From contig BCIO01000002.1 of assembly GCA_001599975.1 (NCBI GenBank), forward strand, positions 558,001 through 622,000: DNA of 64,000 bases, given 5' to 3'. The notes under the pieces were generated by a model that was not told where the DNA came from, made no database searches, and saw only the letters and a list, made by a program, of their open reading frames with translations. This stretch comes from Cystobasidiopsis lactophilus (taxonomy: Eukaryota > Basidiomycota > Agaricostilbomycetes > Agaricostilbales > Chionosphaeraceae). Made by a program: the position numbers and the translations under genes. Of the stretch, positions 11,777 through 24,124 are shown in pieces (position 1 is the first letter of the stretch; each line of letters starts with the position of its first letter).

Positions 11777-12491
11777 TAGACTATTTGGCATTAGCCAAAC
11801 TGTAATCACAACCCGGTTCCGTTCTTGTGCCACTTCTTATCCTGTCCACCTGCCTCAGACTTTGCTTGGGCGATGCAACGCTAGAGCACATGCGAAAGGC
11901 ACTTTAAGTGGCAAATTTTCCAATCTCCTCCTGGCACTCCCCAATGTTTCCTGCGCCTCGATACTCGTTACAGGCTGAAGCTGTGCCTCCAAGAAGGCGA
12001 CAAGGCGTCTGCGTCTTGCAGGAGTGCGGGTTTTCACTTCTACTATGCCGCGGCTTTCGGATCCGGATCCGAAAACACCTGTGCCGTTCGATTCTCTTTC
12101 TCTCTCTTGAAGAGCACAGGTGCTCTTCCTGGGCATAACTTTTCATGCTATACCTTCTCTTCCACCAATAAAAGTACACCGCCAGCCTTTCCCACCAGCT
12201 GCCGAACCGTCTGAAACAATCAGGGCCCGGATCTGCTGATTGTTCGCTCTGGGCTCTCGCACTCTATCCTTCTCAGGAAGCGACCTTCTTTGCACTGCTT
12301 TGCAGCAGCTTGTGATTTCTCAACACACCGCTGCTGGCAAGCAGGAACGCGTCAAAAGTTCGATAGTGAAGGGTTCGGCAAGCCTCCTTTCGATTTTTAA
12401 GAGCAGAGTGCGGCGCTTCGGAACTTCGTCTGGCAGCCGCAGCAATCGCCCGCTCTTGCCTCCATCGCCTTCAGAAATCTTCTTTTAAGCG
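11777..12491. other. POL1-kinase intergenic region with two palindromes
   Basis: No gene seen. It holds a perfect 20-bp palindrome at 12055-12074 (TTTCGGATCCGGATCCGAAA) and an inverted repeat at 12109-12128 (arms GAAGAGCAC/GTGCTCTTC, 2-nt spacer). These lie 364-437 bp before the next start codon. Confidence 0.5.
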
Positions 12492-15400
12492 ATGGGGGAC
12501 GCCAGTGCGGGCGTAGAAAGGGCCGCACCGGGCGAGGACTGGCTTTCTTTCCTCAAAAAATACCAGGCAAGCCTCGAGATCAATTTGGAGGATCACCAGT
12601 AACCTCTTTCCGCGTGCAGAAAGGAGACTTTCCGATCGATACTCCGCCGCCGCAGCCAGTCGCCACTCCCTCACCCCTGCGGACGCCCAGTTCGCCAAGG
12701 TCACCGGCAAGCAGACCCATACCGCTGGCCAGCCCGCCCTTGGACTCACCCACGCTGCCGTCTGATCCGCCATCGGTGAATGGATTGCACCTTGATGACG
12801 GAGACGATGACGATGGTCCTCTTAGGCCGGTCTACACGTCCGTGGAGATAACACAACAAGCTGCGGCTCGAGCGGAGAGGTTCTTCTTCAGGGAAGGGCA
12901 TCTTCCTCCGCCCAAGCCTCACATGGAAGAGAAGCGCACTCGCATTGCGCGGGAGTACGATCTGCTCGGGAAGAGACAGCAAGGGGCCATCGCCCGGTGT
13001 ACACGGCTGGCGCATTTCTACTTTAACAACATCGTCACGGTCTCTCTGTTCGACACCCAGAAGCAGATTGTGACCGCTATCGAAGGCGAATTCGACATGG
13101 CTCCGGGCACCACTGTTCTTCCAGAAACTGGCATCTGTACTCACGTTGTGTTGCGAACGTCTCCCATGTTTATTGAAGATACTTCGAAAGACTGGTGAGG
13201 CATTAGCCTTGCGATTGGCCACTTGCTGACAGTGCGACGAACAGGCGCTTCAAAAACAATCCCATCTGCACACCGGGCGCCATCAGAGGATACTACGGCC
13301 AGCCCGTGTGCTTGTCGTTTGACCCTTTCAGCGAAAGGTCTGGTTCACAGTCTGCCGACGATTTGATCCCCGTGGGGGTCTTGGCGGTCTTTACAATGGG
13401 CGACACGACGTTGCCGCCGTTCACTCAAAGAGAGAAGAATCTCTTAAAAGAGCTGGCGGGGGTGCTGGAGAGCGAACTGTCTTCTCTTAGAATCGAAAGG
13501 CGGCGGCAGAAGGAGAGCCTACTCCGGTCGGCGGTTCAAGAGTACCTCGAGCAAGCTCTGGTGGACGCCCAAGGCGAGGCCGACGTGGCCAACTTTCGCA
13601 ACTCAGAGACCGATCTCAACGGGATGGCGTGCCAGAGGATTCGCGACTACACCGAAAGCGATCTTATTACCATCATAGACGTGTCTTCAATCCATCGTAA
13701 CGAGCAAGGCAGCTTTGGCAGCATACGCAACTTGGCCGCCATTCAACCGAGCCCGTCTCTGGATTCTAATGCTATCCGCGTCTTGGGCTTCCAACACGCG
13801 CCAGACCTCGACATGTCCCCCGAGGCTTTTTCCACCCCCAAAGCTGTTGCTTGCGTTGCCGAGTTTTTTCAAGAACACTCCAAGAGCGGTCAAACCATCT
13901 TCGGCTGGAACGAAGCCTCCAGCTTGACGCCGTTGTTGGGGTCGAAGCCATGGGCGCACGTAGCGACACCGTTGTTCAGCGCTGGTCAGCCTCATCTCTT
14001 GGCGCTGGCAGTGTGGACAGATAAGGATGCTGCGCCCACGCCAACCGATCGAGAGTACGTTCTCAGCATCGCGGCCATCACCCAAGCCCACCTGCTGCGC
14101 AATCGACTCGTCGAGGCGGACAAGAGCAAGACTCAGTTCCTCTCCCAAATAACGTACGTTTCAGATATGGAGAGAGGGGCCGTGCTAACGACGGCTAACG
14201 ACGTCTTCTACAGGCACGAGCTTCGGACGCCCCTGCATGGCGTACTATCAGAGCTGGAGAGCCTTAAAGACTGCTTGGATGCTGGCGATTATGCGGGGAT
14301 GGATTCCATCCTGGAGGTCGCCAATGTCTGTGGTGCAGCACTAAGTAGGTTAGAGCACCGTCTTTTGAAGCAGCTGCTCATCCTTCGGACTCTTCTGCAG
14401 GCGACATCTTGAATGACGTGCTGGGTTGGTTTGGGTTCTTTATATGTGTCTCTGGTCGCCTACTGAAAAACGCGCACAGATTTCGGCAAGATGACCGCCG
14501 GCGCTGTCGAAACGGCCGACCATCGCAAGCGGCAGCAACTAACAAAGAACCTCCTGCAGGTAGTCCAAACGGCTAGCAAAACCTGTCTCGACAAAGCGAT
14601 GCGAGAGCGGTCGGCTAAACAATCGTCTGAGCTGGCCCAACTCATTGTCGAGTTCGAAGACCGCGATAAGAGCGATTGGTTGTTTCCTATTGATGCTGCG
14701 GGATTGCAGCGCATCCTTTACAACCTTCTGACCAGTACGTTATTTCCTACTAGATATCACAAGAATCCATCCGATCCGTGTTACCAGACGCCTTCAAATA
14801 CTGCCCCGGGGGGCGAATCACTCTCACCCTCCAACTACACCCCAGAACGTCGCCACAAGCTCACGACACGGTGCTGATTGAATGCCGCGACAATGGCGTC
14901 GGGATCTCGCCTGACTTTCTTTCGCGCCTGTTTCAGCCTTTCTCGCAAGCGGATCCCTTCGCACAAGGCGCTGGTTTGGGCCTGTTCATCACCAAGGCCA
15001 TTGTTTCCAGGATGGGTGGCAGGATCAGCGTTCAGTCTTCCCCTGGGCAGGGCTCTACCTTCCAGATCGCCCTACCAGTTGACCGCTCGACAGAATCCGC
15101 TGCTCCGGAAGCCATCCAAGGCCCTCTCCATCGTGTTGTTCTCCAGCCCAACAGCCCTCTACCTGATTTTTCGCCCTCCCTGCGGTCACCTAGGCCATCT
15201 CCTCTTTCGCCGCGAGTCCCTGAGACGCCCCGGGTGCATCCCGATCTCAGAGTCTTGCTGGTTGAAGACAATGCCATTAGTCGTCAAATCTTGGTCCAGA
15301 CTGCTAAGCGCGAAGGAGTCAACTACAAAGAAGCGCGGGATGGCGTTGAGGCCGTGGAGATCTTTGAGGCGTTCCGTCCGCATCTCATCTGGACGTGAGT

Positions 15401-15821
15401 GTATATTCTTTCCAAGGCCCTCCATATCACCCTTATTTGACGGCTATTAGTGACATCGGCATGCCGAGGATGGATGGCGTGGCTGCTGCCGGCGAGATGC
15501 GCAAGATCGAAAAACATCGCCACCTGCCCCCGGCCTACATCGTGGCTTTGACTGGCTTGGGACACTCCGATGTATGCCTCTCTACCTTCTGGCTGAAGCG
15601 CCATTTCTAAATAAGATCATGCAGGAATTGACTAGGAAGGAAGGACTTCTTGGGGGTTCGGCACTGGACGAGTGGCAGGTGCGTTGGCTGTCGCGTTGGC
15701 TCCCGACCGAGCCTGACATATCCGATGACAGATCAAAGGACAAACAAAGCTCAGCGCGCTCAAGCAAACACTTTACCTGGTGTCCAGTCGACTTTACGCC
15801 CGCGCAGGCTCATCACCATGA
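12492..15821 (+). CDS. Soluble hybrid histidine kinase (GAF-HisKA-HATPase-receiver)
   Basis: Exons: 12492-12566, 12620-13194, 13245-14153, 14214-14344, 14401-14424, 14480-14734, 14788-15394, 15451-15571, 15625-15678 and 15732-15821; 946 residues, all joins in phase. Order: Pro/Ser-rich N-terminus, GAF-like region (roughly 110-280), H-box QITHELRTPLHG (His ~521), N-box NLLTNAFKYCPGG, G-boxes DNGVGIS and GAGLGLFITK, then a receiver with LLVEDN and phospho-acceptor TDIGMPRMDG (Asp ~860). No membrane segment is visible, so it is probably cytosolic. It should autophosphorylate on His and pass phosphate to its own Asp, then to a Ypd1-type protein. Intron 1 (12567-12619) appears to be GC-AG (CAG|GCAAGC). 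Exon 5 is 24 nt. The ligand is unknown. Confidence 0.9.
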
Positions 15822-16221
15822 CCTGCGTCTTCGCGGCCACGACCGCGTGTTCACTTATATCACTGCATTACACATCAACCTGGTCTTGTAGCTTCGGATT
15901 ATACCATAGAATAGGTTATACTAGCGCGTTGGCCTTTCGGGTTGCCCGGAACCCATGTAATATTGCTCATAGCATCATCTTGCCCATCTCCGACAGTCCA
16001 TAACACGACCTTTTGCTCGTTCGATCAATGTCCGGTGCTTATATGTGCATCTGTTCTCAACGGGACCAGGACGGAGTAGTTGTCCTGGACAAACTGAGAA
16101 CCCTATCATATCCTTTCCTCTGCTGGTGACGGTCACAACCAAGGAAGCTGCTTCAGATCGAGGCACGAGAAGATAGAAACAATAAAACACGGACCTGCCT
16201 AGTGTGGGCACAAAAGCGCCT
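15822..16221. other. Convergent 3' flanks, nothing recognised
   Basis: Space between the kinase (+) and paralogue c (-). No ORF or RNA gene is supported. Confidence 0.5.
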
Positions 16222-17378
16222 TTATACTGCAATCGATGGGGGCAAGGGCTCGAAGGAAATTAGAGGGATAGCGAAGCGAAGCCTTAATCGAGGGCGCAGA
16301 AGGAGGGCCCAGTCGTAATCCAACGCAAAAATGGTGGGATGGGCTAGGTGAAAGTCTTGCAAATCGGGAAGGACGCCGGGACGCTCGAGCGCAGTAGCAA
16401 GCCCCTTGAATTGGCGCCATGGTAGACTTGTGTAGCTGGCAATGCGAACGGTCTTCAGAGACGGAGGAAGAGAGTCGAGGAGACCCATAATGAGCTCGTC
16501 CGGCGAATTCCATGACGAGGGGCAAATGGACAGCTGCTGCAGTCGTCCACATTGCGTGAGATTCGGGAGAGTCGCTAAAGAGATACAGCTGCTGGCCATG
16601 TTAAAGTCGTGGGCCGCTTTGATGGTGAGAGTCTCAAGCGATGTGACCAGGGAGATAAGGGCTGCAAGTTGGCCTAAATCACAGCCCACCAACTCGAGGT
16701 GGCACAGGGCCGGGCTAAGCAGCAGACTGCTGTCCAGCAGTGCCGATACGTCTCTTGCCCCCTCGAAATCACATAGCCGAATTGTTCGGATGGACGGTGT
16801 GAAGGCGATGGGAACCAACGGCGCCGTTCCACAATCGAGCTGGCCATGATGAAGGTCCACCACTTGCAGTCGGGGAGCACGGCGCAGGAGTGCTAAGAGA
16901 TTGTTATTCACGGTGATGGGCTTGGAAGCGAGTCCACGGATCGACAAATGCTTCAGGTTGCCACCACCAACGCACTGAAAGGCCAAGACTCAGCGTGCGA
17001 CGTTGGGGAGACCAAATGAAGCCATACAGGCAAATAGACGTCTAAAAGCCCATCGTAGCAGTCGAGAATCGACAGGCGCTCGAGGTTGGGGCAGCTCTTG
17101 GTGATTGTAGAATCAACGAAAGAGGTAGTCGCCGAGAAATCGACACTAATCTCCTTGACGAGAGAGCCCGGGAACCAAGTGGCGGTCTCGATTGTGTCCA
17201 GAAGCCTTGCCTTGCTCGAGGCAGAAAGTGTCGCCAAGTTGATGGAATGGTACAGGCGTGCGCGACAGGCACTCAGCAGTGCAGCGGAGTGAAGTCCTCG
17301 AAGGTCTCTAACGTCGCCAATGAAGCTAGCCACAAGGATCCAGACCTCCTCGGGCAGCTGGTGAGCGAACACAGTCAT
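16222..17378 (-). CDS. F-box/LRR-like protein (paralogue c)
   Basis: Exons 17378-17028 and 16974-16222 on the minus strand, with a 53-nt phase-0 intron (GTATGG...TTTCAG); 367 residues. ATG 17378 is the first ATG in frame and gives MTVFAHQLPEEVWILVASFI, an F-box-like LPxE start. The segment that follows (SAALLSACRARLYHSINL) matches the CRSLLSAIRARLYCRVDL block of paralogue a. The rest is leucine-rich with LRR-like spacing and ends in FHLAHPT...LRPRLRLRF, the family tail. It is more divergent than a and b. An SCF adaptor-type role is inferred from this layout only. Confidence 0.75.
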
Positions 17379-17783
17379 CGATGTGCGACTCGATGACGGG
17401 CGGAGGAGGAGTGGCAACGGACGGTCCGACCGGGAGTCAAAGCGGGCGCTCCGAGGTCAGGGCCTGTGGTGACTCGAGTGTCTCTGCGCAGGCAACGAGT
17501 CCAGAATACAATGGTCGGTAAAAGAAAATGACTCCGAAAGAGTGGCATGCTCGCTATTCCAATCGCCCCTGAGCGTGCATCGCCTGGCGCCGTTTGCTAG
17601 TCGCCTCCGCCACCGCTGAATCCTTCTTGCCCGGCTTTAATGGAAAGTTTCGTGCCTTCTATCGTATAGAATCGGATTGGTGCGCTCACGGAACGTGTGC
17701 CACTGACACTGTGATGTCGAGGGACTCAAGGTGGCGGCCCTGCAAAAGGCTGCAAAGAAATCAATCGGCCAGCCGCGCGAGGT
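17379..17783. other. Gap between two minus-strand F-box-like copies
   Basis: Promoter side of paralogue c and 3' side of the decayed copy. Nothing else recognised. Confidence 0.4.
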
Positions 17784-18973
17784 TCAAATCAATACACACA
17801 CCGTTGACAACAACTTTACAAAGCTGACTGTGGAGTTCAAGACCAAATGGAGCGACGGCCGAGTTGGCGGAGATGCTGCTCTCTGAAGCGCGCGAACGTA
17901 CCGAGACAAGGAGCTCGCGAAGGTTGGGAGATTGGGAAGCACAGAGAGCTGAGAGCAAGTTGGAACTGGAGCAGAAGTGTTGTAGTCCACCCGGTTGCCA
18001 ACTCCAAGATTAATGCGCTTGTTCAATGGCGGAAGCTGCGAAAGCCAAACGATTGACTCCTCTGGACTGCACAGCGCCATTCGAGATGCTCAGGCAGAGA
18101 AGCTTGTTGCAAGGAGATAGATCTGGTATGCTGTTCTCCCAAAAAACAGTCACAAGAGTCATCTTCACATCAAATGTCAAGAGGCCGATGGTGTGCAAAA
18201 AACTCCCGACACTGCGATGACCGCGCTTGTGCCTCGTGTGTCAGTCACCAGAGACCCGGTGAGTCTCAAGTGACGTATTGAGTTGGAGAAGAACAGGTTT
18301 TGACCAATTTGGTAGATAGATAAGTCGGTGACCATGGAAGAGAGATGAAGCTTCATCGTCGAGAGATCGAAGGTGAACATGATGGGTCGCTAAAGTTGCG
18401 CCACTTTGGCCAAGTTGACGTACAGGTGCAGGGTGCATACGCGAGCAGCATACAGCGAGAAAGCGAGTAAGTGGGGAATGAGTTGAGCGCGGCCGATGCC
18501 AACAGACAGCTGCTCGGTAAAACCGTATAAGCTCTGGTATCCTTCTGAGTGATAAGTGCCCAGCAAGAGAAGGACGAAAGGACTCGACGCGATCGAGTTT
18601 GTCTAAGTCGCACTCGCTGAGGTGATTCAACACAAGCTTTTCCACCCTTTCGCACTCTGAGAGCAGCGCGCATACTGGCAGACACATACGCGCTTCTCCA
18701 GCAAGAACAAGATGAAACTCCCCGATTCGACAGTCCGAATGAAGCGCGCTGGGTGGCAGTCGCGTACGCCTTTGACGGTCTCTCCAGAAGGCGTTCGCCT
18801 CTTTGAACTGCCGCTCTGAGGGAATCATCATACCACCAGCTCAAGTCCACCCTGCAATAGAGGCGCGCACGGATCGCAGAAAGCAAGGAGCGACAGAGGA
18901 AGCCGGACAGGTCTGCAGGGTCTTCGACGTCGTCCAGGACCTTGATGACCANCTCGAGTGGCAGCTCTGGCAT
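17784..18973 (-). pseudogene. Decayed F-box/LRR-like copy (paralogue d)
   Basis: From ATG 18973 the frame reads MPELPLE...VEDPADLSGFLCRSLL, almost the same as the start of paralogue a. Family similarity then jumps between frames: a second frame carries LLSECERVEKLVLNHLSECDLDKLDR near 18.6-18.7 kb. A third has IYQIGQNLFFSNSIRHLRLTG near 18.25 kb, another HTIGLLTFD near 18.18 kb, and the last ends RPSLHLVLNS...CVLI at 17784. At least three or four shifts are needed beyond the single family intron, so I call it a pseudogene. The base at 18952 is N, so part of the damage could be poor sequence. It appears to derive from a recent duplication of an a-type copy. Confidence 0.7.
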
Positions 18974-20389
18974 CTCTTCTGACTGGCGCTGGTCCGGCAG
19001 TTGGCTGGCCGGAAGCAAGGAGTTTGGCAGCGATGAAAGAGGAGCTCGCGTCACGTTTTTTTTGGTGGCCAAAAGGAAGAGGGCGGCTCTTCCGCTCACA
19101 GCGATGATCTGGCGACCTCAATTGAGCNTGGGGACCGCGAAGAAGCATGTTTTGGACCATCGAAGGCCCATGACTGCGCTGCCGCATTGAAGAATAGCGC
19201 CTCAAGCTGACATCGAAGATTGCCGGCCGCGGAGCCTTTTGCTGAAATCGGCCTTTTTGCTCTCTGTAATGCCCTCTACTTCAAGAACAAGTTCATTGAA
19301 AACGTCTGGTGGCCCGTTTGGGTGCCGCGATCGGCGATGGCTTCTGCTCCCTTGCTTGCTGCTGCCAGCTCGGGAGTGCCCAAAGCGCCCTTTCTTGCCA
19401 TTGTTTCTGCCTCCTCTCACTTCAAAGACTCTTAAAAAACGGCGATGGATGAGTGGTCCCTGCGGGCAAAGTCTGGTAGCTCCTTCTCAGCACGTAGCCT
19501 TGACCCTTTGTCACCCTGCCGTTGAGCCTGGCCGCGCTGTTGTCTACGGGTACAACACAGCACTGTATGTTTCAATTATTCTCCTCACGATGTGATGATT
19601 ACAACCATTCGTCCAGGCGTCTTTCCCGGAACAAGCAAATCCAGTCTCCCCTTCTGCCCGGCCGACACGACCCCGCAAGCCCATGGACTGGCACCGAGCG
19701 ACTTCCTCGACTAGATCGAGTGCAACAAGATCATGCACCATCTTCAACAGCGGCCAAGTCTTGGCCGAGAGCGCGAGCGCGACAAGAATGCATCGCCTTC
19801 TCGCTGCCTGCCTGGTTATGGCTCTGGAAGGCTGGATCATGGAGTGACCTGCTAGCTCATCCCACTACTGCTACCCAGGCAGATGTGTGGGCCTCAAGTG
19901 TCGAAGAGCCGGCGCCTTCAAGCTCGCCCACGCTCGACCTGCGCCTCACGCCTCGCCACACCTGATCTTGGCGCCTTGCAACTCGAGGACACGGCTGCAT
20001 CACGATCAAGCAGTACAGCGCTGCGAGCTGGCACACGGCCAACGCGGGTCGATGGCAAGGTCATTGGGCGGGCACCAAACCAAAGATGCATGCAAGGTCA
20101 TCGAGCGCTTGTGCAATTCAACTTCCATCTTCCCCAAGTTCGCGAGCTCCCACAGAACTCAAGCAAAGGGCAAAGGGGGCAAGATGTGAAGCCAGCTGCC
20201 AAATAATGGGAAGATGCAGCGATGGGGGGTAGTTTTGCAAGGGAGCAAAAGCTAAACGGGGTGAAAGCAAGGAAGCTAGAAGTACATGTGTAGCAAGAAA
20301 AGCGAAGTGGTGTAAAGCACAAGGGCCACCCTGTATCGAATATGACAGCCAGCAGCGACCCTTGATCCAAGGTGGAGGAGGAGGACGAT
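18974..20389. other. 1.4-kb gene-poor stretch
   Basis: No gene is supported. Short overlapping ORFs at 19.2-19.4 kb on both strands have no recognisable motif. An N sits at 19127, so the sequence here is not fully resolved. Confidence 0.4.
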
Positions 20390-21070
<681 letters not shown>

Positions 21071-21401
21071 TGGTGGGTTTGGAGTGTGTGTTGTGGAGAG
21101 GGAGTTGGGAGAAGGTGGTGATAGCAGAGCAAGAGGTGAGCCGCCCACTTTTCAAGCCGATCCTTGTTTACTTTTCTCTGCGCGCACAAAGGGGGCTGGC
21201 AACCAAAAACGCGTGACTTTNGCCTGTGCACAAAAATTTGACCCCCCAAATTTGTGCACAAGGGACCCCCCTTGGCCCTCGCTCCTCGAGAATTTCAAAA
21301 CAAAGCCAGGCCTTGATAAAGCGAGCCGCACCTCTTGTCCTGCTTCCTCCACAACCACTCTTCACCCACTCCCCACCCCCCAAACCAACACTCATACCAA
21401 C
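21071..21401. promoter_or_regulatory. Bidirectional H3/H4 promoter
   Basis: The 331 bp between the two histone start codons must drive both genes. It contains an ACGCGT (MluI cell-cycle-box-like) element at 21209-21214. It also holds a near-perfect inverted repeat with arms TGTGCACAAAAATTT (21225-21239) and AAATTTGTGCACA (21248-21260). An unresolved N is at 21221. S-phase control through MBF-like factors is inferred from the ACGCGT core. Confidence 0.7.
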
Positions 21402-21903
21402 ATGTCTGGACGCGGAAAAGGCGGCAAAGGTCTCGGCAAGGGGTGAGGAGCACCTTGCACTTGAACTTCAAGCCCTCAGTCACTGACCGTGTCGCATCAA
21501 CAGCGGAGCCAAGCGTCACCGAAAGATCCTACGGGACAACATCCAGGGCATCACCAAGCCTGCCATTCGTCGGTGAGCCTTGCTTTCGCTGCCTGCCCTT
21601 CTGCCTCGAAAGCTCACTGTTCTCAAACCCACAGTCTCGCGCGTCGTGGCGGTGTCAAGCGTATCTCTGGCCTCATCTACGAGGAGACCCGCGGTGTCTT
21701 GAAGATCTTCCTCGAGAACGTCATCAGGGATTCCGTCACTTACACCGAGCACGCCAAGCGGAGTGAGTCTGCGGCCTCTTGCCTTGCCTCCATTGGCCTT
21801 TGACTAAACGCGCACTGCGAACCCCATAGAGACCGTCACCTCCCTCGATGTCGTCTACGCGCTCAAGAGGCAGGGCCGCACCCTCTACGGCTTCGGCATC
21901 TAA
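21402..21903 (+). CDS. Histone H4
   Basis: Exons 21402-21442, 21504-21572, 21635-21762 and 21830-21903 give the standard 103-residue H4 ([20 protein letters not shown] ... [11 protein letters not shown]). All three introns are 61-67 nt GT-AG and keep phase. Core histone, paired with H3 in the nucleosome, acting in the nucleus. It shares the 331-bp divergent promoter with the H3 gene, the usual arrangement that keeps the two in balance. Nothing is unusual in the coding sequence. Confidence 0.97.
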
Positions 21904-22924
21904 ATCAACCAGGGATCATACTGTTGTTGTTTTGGCTGTCGGGCTCTCGCTTTTTACCTTCGCATTTCAATCCCACACACATTGTAACACCACCCCTTTT
22001 GCCCTGTTCCCCCCTCCCTTTGAAACTGGTGCGCCACCATGGGCTGGTCTTGAAGCCGTTTCAAACTTGTCCTTGCCTCCCTCTTGAGCTTTTGGACCTT
22101 GGCCTCTTCAGTCTTCAGCCTTGGGGTTGGGGCTCACGACTGACACTGTGTGTAAGGCCAATGCGAGCATGTGGGTCCGCCATCTTCTTGTCGCGCGGCG
22201 CCAAGTAGAGCATGCAGTAGAATTCGGGGATGGTGGATGATGTGTCAGAGCTGGTGAAGTAGCCCACAGTCGAGCTCCAGAGAAAGCTGCGAGAAGTCCA
22301 AGAGCGAAGAGCTCTTCTCGAAGACGGTATTAAAAGCCTCTCTGCCATTGAGGTGAGCCGCTGTTCCAGAATAAGTGGATCAGTGTAACTCACCAGGCAC
22401 CAACGACTCTTTTGGCTTCAGCTGATCGGACAGGCGACCCGCCGCGAACTGTCGAGCGAATCCGCCGCCAAAGAACCCTGGCGACCCATATGGGGCATCA
22501 TATTGGATCGTCCTCCTCATATCGGTTGTCCTCTTCACCCTCCATGTCTTGTAAAGAACAGCGGTCGATGCCTAAAGGCGGATTTCAGCTACAGAACGAA
22601 ATGAAAGGACATAATGCGCACCCAGAACAACAACAGGAGGTGCGCATTAAAAGAACCATGAAACCGGGCATGGCATAGGCAGAGGCGCATGGGCGCTCGA
22701 TGGGGGAGTGGCCGAGTTCCGCGACTCGCCAAACCGGACCAGGTCAAAGTGCAGCCAAGCGAGGGCCTGCGGGCTAGGCGACCATGAAAAACGGTCAGCG
22801 TGCTACAGATGATCGAAGAACATGCCTCACCAGGGCTCGTGGCTCTCATCCAACTGCCAACAAAAACGCTCAAAGGAGCGCCGTCTTGCCATCAGCGAAA
22901 GCCGTTTTCGTTGCCCGCCTCTTC
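21904..22924. other. Gap between H4 and flavin-reductase gene
   Basis: Contains the H4 3' flank and a candidate remnant of a tail-anchored protein gene (listed separately). The rest has no supported gene. Confidence 0.4.
22270..22559 (+). pseudogene. Possible small tail-anchored protein, broken or mis-sequenced
   Basis: One frame reads ELQRKLREVQERRALLEDG...LSAIE up to a GTGAGC donor. After an acceptor near 22422 it continues ELIGQATRRELSSESAAKEP then WRPIWGII. Skipping one base in TTGGATCG would continue IVLLISVVLFTLHVL and stop at TAA near 22557, a perfect C-terminal membrane anchor. As written, the frame shifts just before this. I found no convincing start codon. It could be a coiled-coil tail-anchored protein of SNARE or GET type, but I cannot name it. 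Confidence 0.25.
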
Positions 22925-23485
22925 TCATATGCCCGCCAACCCTGCATAGCTCCTGTCGTACCAGACCAACGGGCTGCCCTCCTGCTTGCCCAGACGCACT
23001 TCCTCCACCAACGCCAAAAACAAGCAGCTCTTCTTCTCCCCGTCCAGCTCGCTGTCGCCCTCCTCGGAAGAGGGCGTGAACGAGTCCAAAGGCAAAGCTT
23101 TGAGCACTCGGCAGCCCATCCAGCCCAGGCAGTGGCTTTCCAACTCCTCGAAATCCCGCCGCTGAAATTCGACAGCGGTCTGGCCAGCCTGAGCGTGGCC
23201 TTTTGAGAAGGTGTGGGCCAAGGGAACCTGATCAGTCGATAACACAAAGGTTTTGAAGGTGGCTTTGGGAGTGAGTAGGTGGGTGGCCATGCGCGACGGG
23301 AGCTGGAGCGAGAAAGCGATTAAAGCTGGGGAGAGCGAGATGCTGCTGAACGAGGACAAGGTGGCGCCGTGGTTGTGAGCTGTGGCTGTTCCCAAAGAGT
23401 GTGCGGGAGAGCTGAGGCTCGCAGTGATGACGGAAACAGGCTGAGCGGAGAGGCGCATGAGCTGCTTCAATTTGGCGCTGACCAT
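22925..23485 (-). CDS. Flavin reductase-like (FMN-binding) protein
   Basis: An uninterrupted 186-residue frame from ATG 23485. It opens KLKQLMRLSAQPVSVITA and continues TAHNHGATLSSFSSISLSPA, the pattern of flavin-reductase-like split-barrel proteins (QPVxVIT...GxTxSSFxSxSLxPP). It ends PLVWYDRSYAGLAGI, again typical of the family. Such proteins bind FMN and reduce it with NAD(P)H or act as flavin chaperones; substrate cannot be told. An N-terminal targeting exon upstream is possible but the junction is not clear. A single CCGGCGA (23603-23609) lies about 118 bp upstream, the same motif that marks the 28-43 kb cluster; one site could be chance. Confidence 0.75.
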   Translation of the reverse strand: MVSAKLKQLMRLSAQPVSVITASLSSPAHSLGTATAHNHGATLSSFSSISLSPALIAFSLQLPSRMATHLLTPKATFKTFVLSTDQVPLAHTFSKGHAQAGQTAVEFQRRDFEELESHCLGWMGCRVLKALPLDSFTPSSEEGDSELDGEKKSCLFLALVEEVRLGKQEGSPLVWYDRSYAGLAGI

Positions 23486-24124
23486 CGCTCGAGTGCTGCC
23501 TTCGACACTGTGGGCGGCCAGAAACTAACTTTCTACACAGCTGCTGTCGAAAGACCGAATAAAATAGGGGCAATTCACGAAAACTTTTGAAGACGAAGGT
23601 GGCCGGCGAGGCAAGAGGGTATCTAAATGCAAGGTGGCCACTGCGACCTGTTGCCCTCCAGCGAGCTCCAGCTCTTGCTTTCTTCTCTTGGGGCTTATAT
23701 TGAAGCGGATCAACGAAAGGGAGGCGAGAAAGAACTGAAAGTTGGAGGGTCGCTGCCGTCAAGCAAGTCGACGTGCTTTACTAGAACGGGCTTGAGCTGG
23801 GAGAAGGGGAAACAAAGGACGGGGTCAATACTCACAAGTTAAAGGTCACATTGAAAGTAGCGGGAGGCCATAGGACCCAGAGACCGAAAGAGAGAGAGGC
23901 GCGAGCTGGGCAGCCTGAGAGGAATGAGCACCCGGGTGAGCTGCTGGGACACATACGGGCAGGCTTGAAGATGCAACACTCACTTGAGGGTAAATGACAC
24001 GATAGAAGCAGGGCGACATGTTAGAAGCCAACGGTGGCACCCTGGAGTAGGCCAAACCGCGCATCACATTCCCTTCGGCCAGGTGGCCCACCAGCCCAAG
24101 GTGCTTCCAGAGCTTCTTCAAAGC
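23486..24124. other. Gap between flavin-reductase gene and paralogue e
   Basis: Upstream region of the flavin-reductase-like gene and 3' flank of paralogue e, both on the minus strand. One CCGGCGA at 23603. No gene seen. Confidence 0.4.

Noticed and set aside
12599-12619. 21-nt intron (GTAACC...GTGCAG) after exon 1 of the kinase
   Set aside because: Too short and out of phase; the GC-AG intron 12567-12619 (53 nt) keeps frame and family similarity.
19220-19435. Frame with NALYFKNKF, recalling a serpin motif
   Set aside because: Only a few residues match, no other serpin part is present, and fungal serpins are rare.
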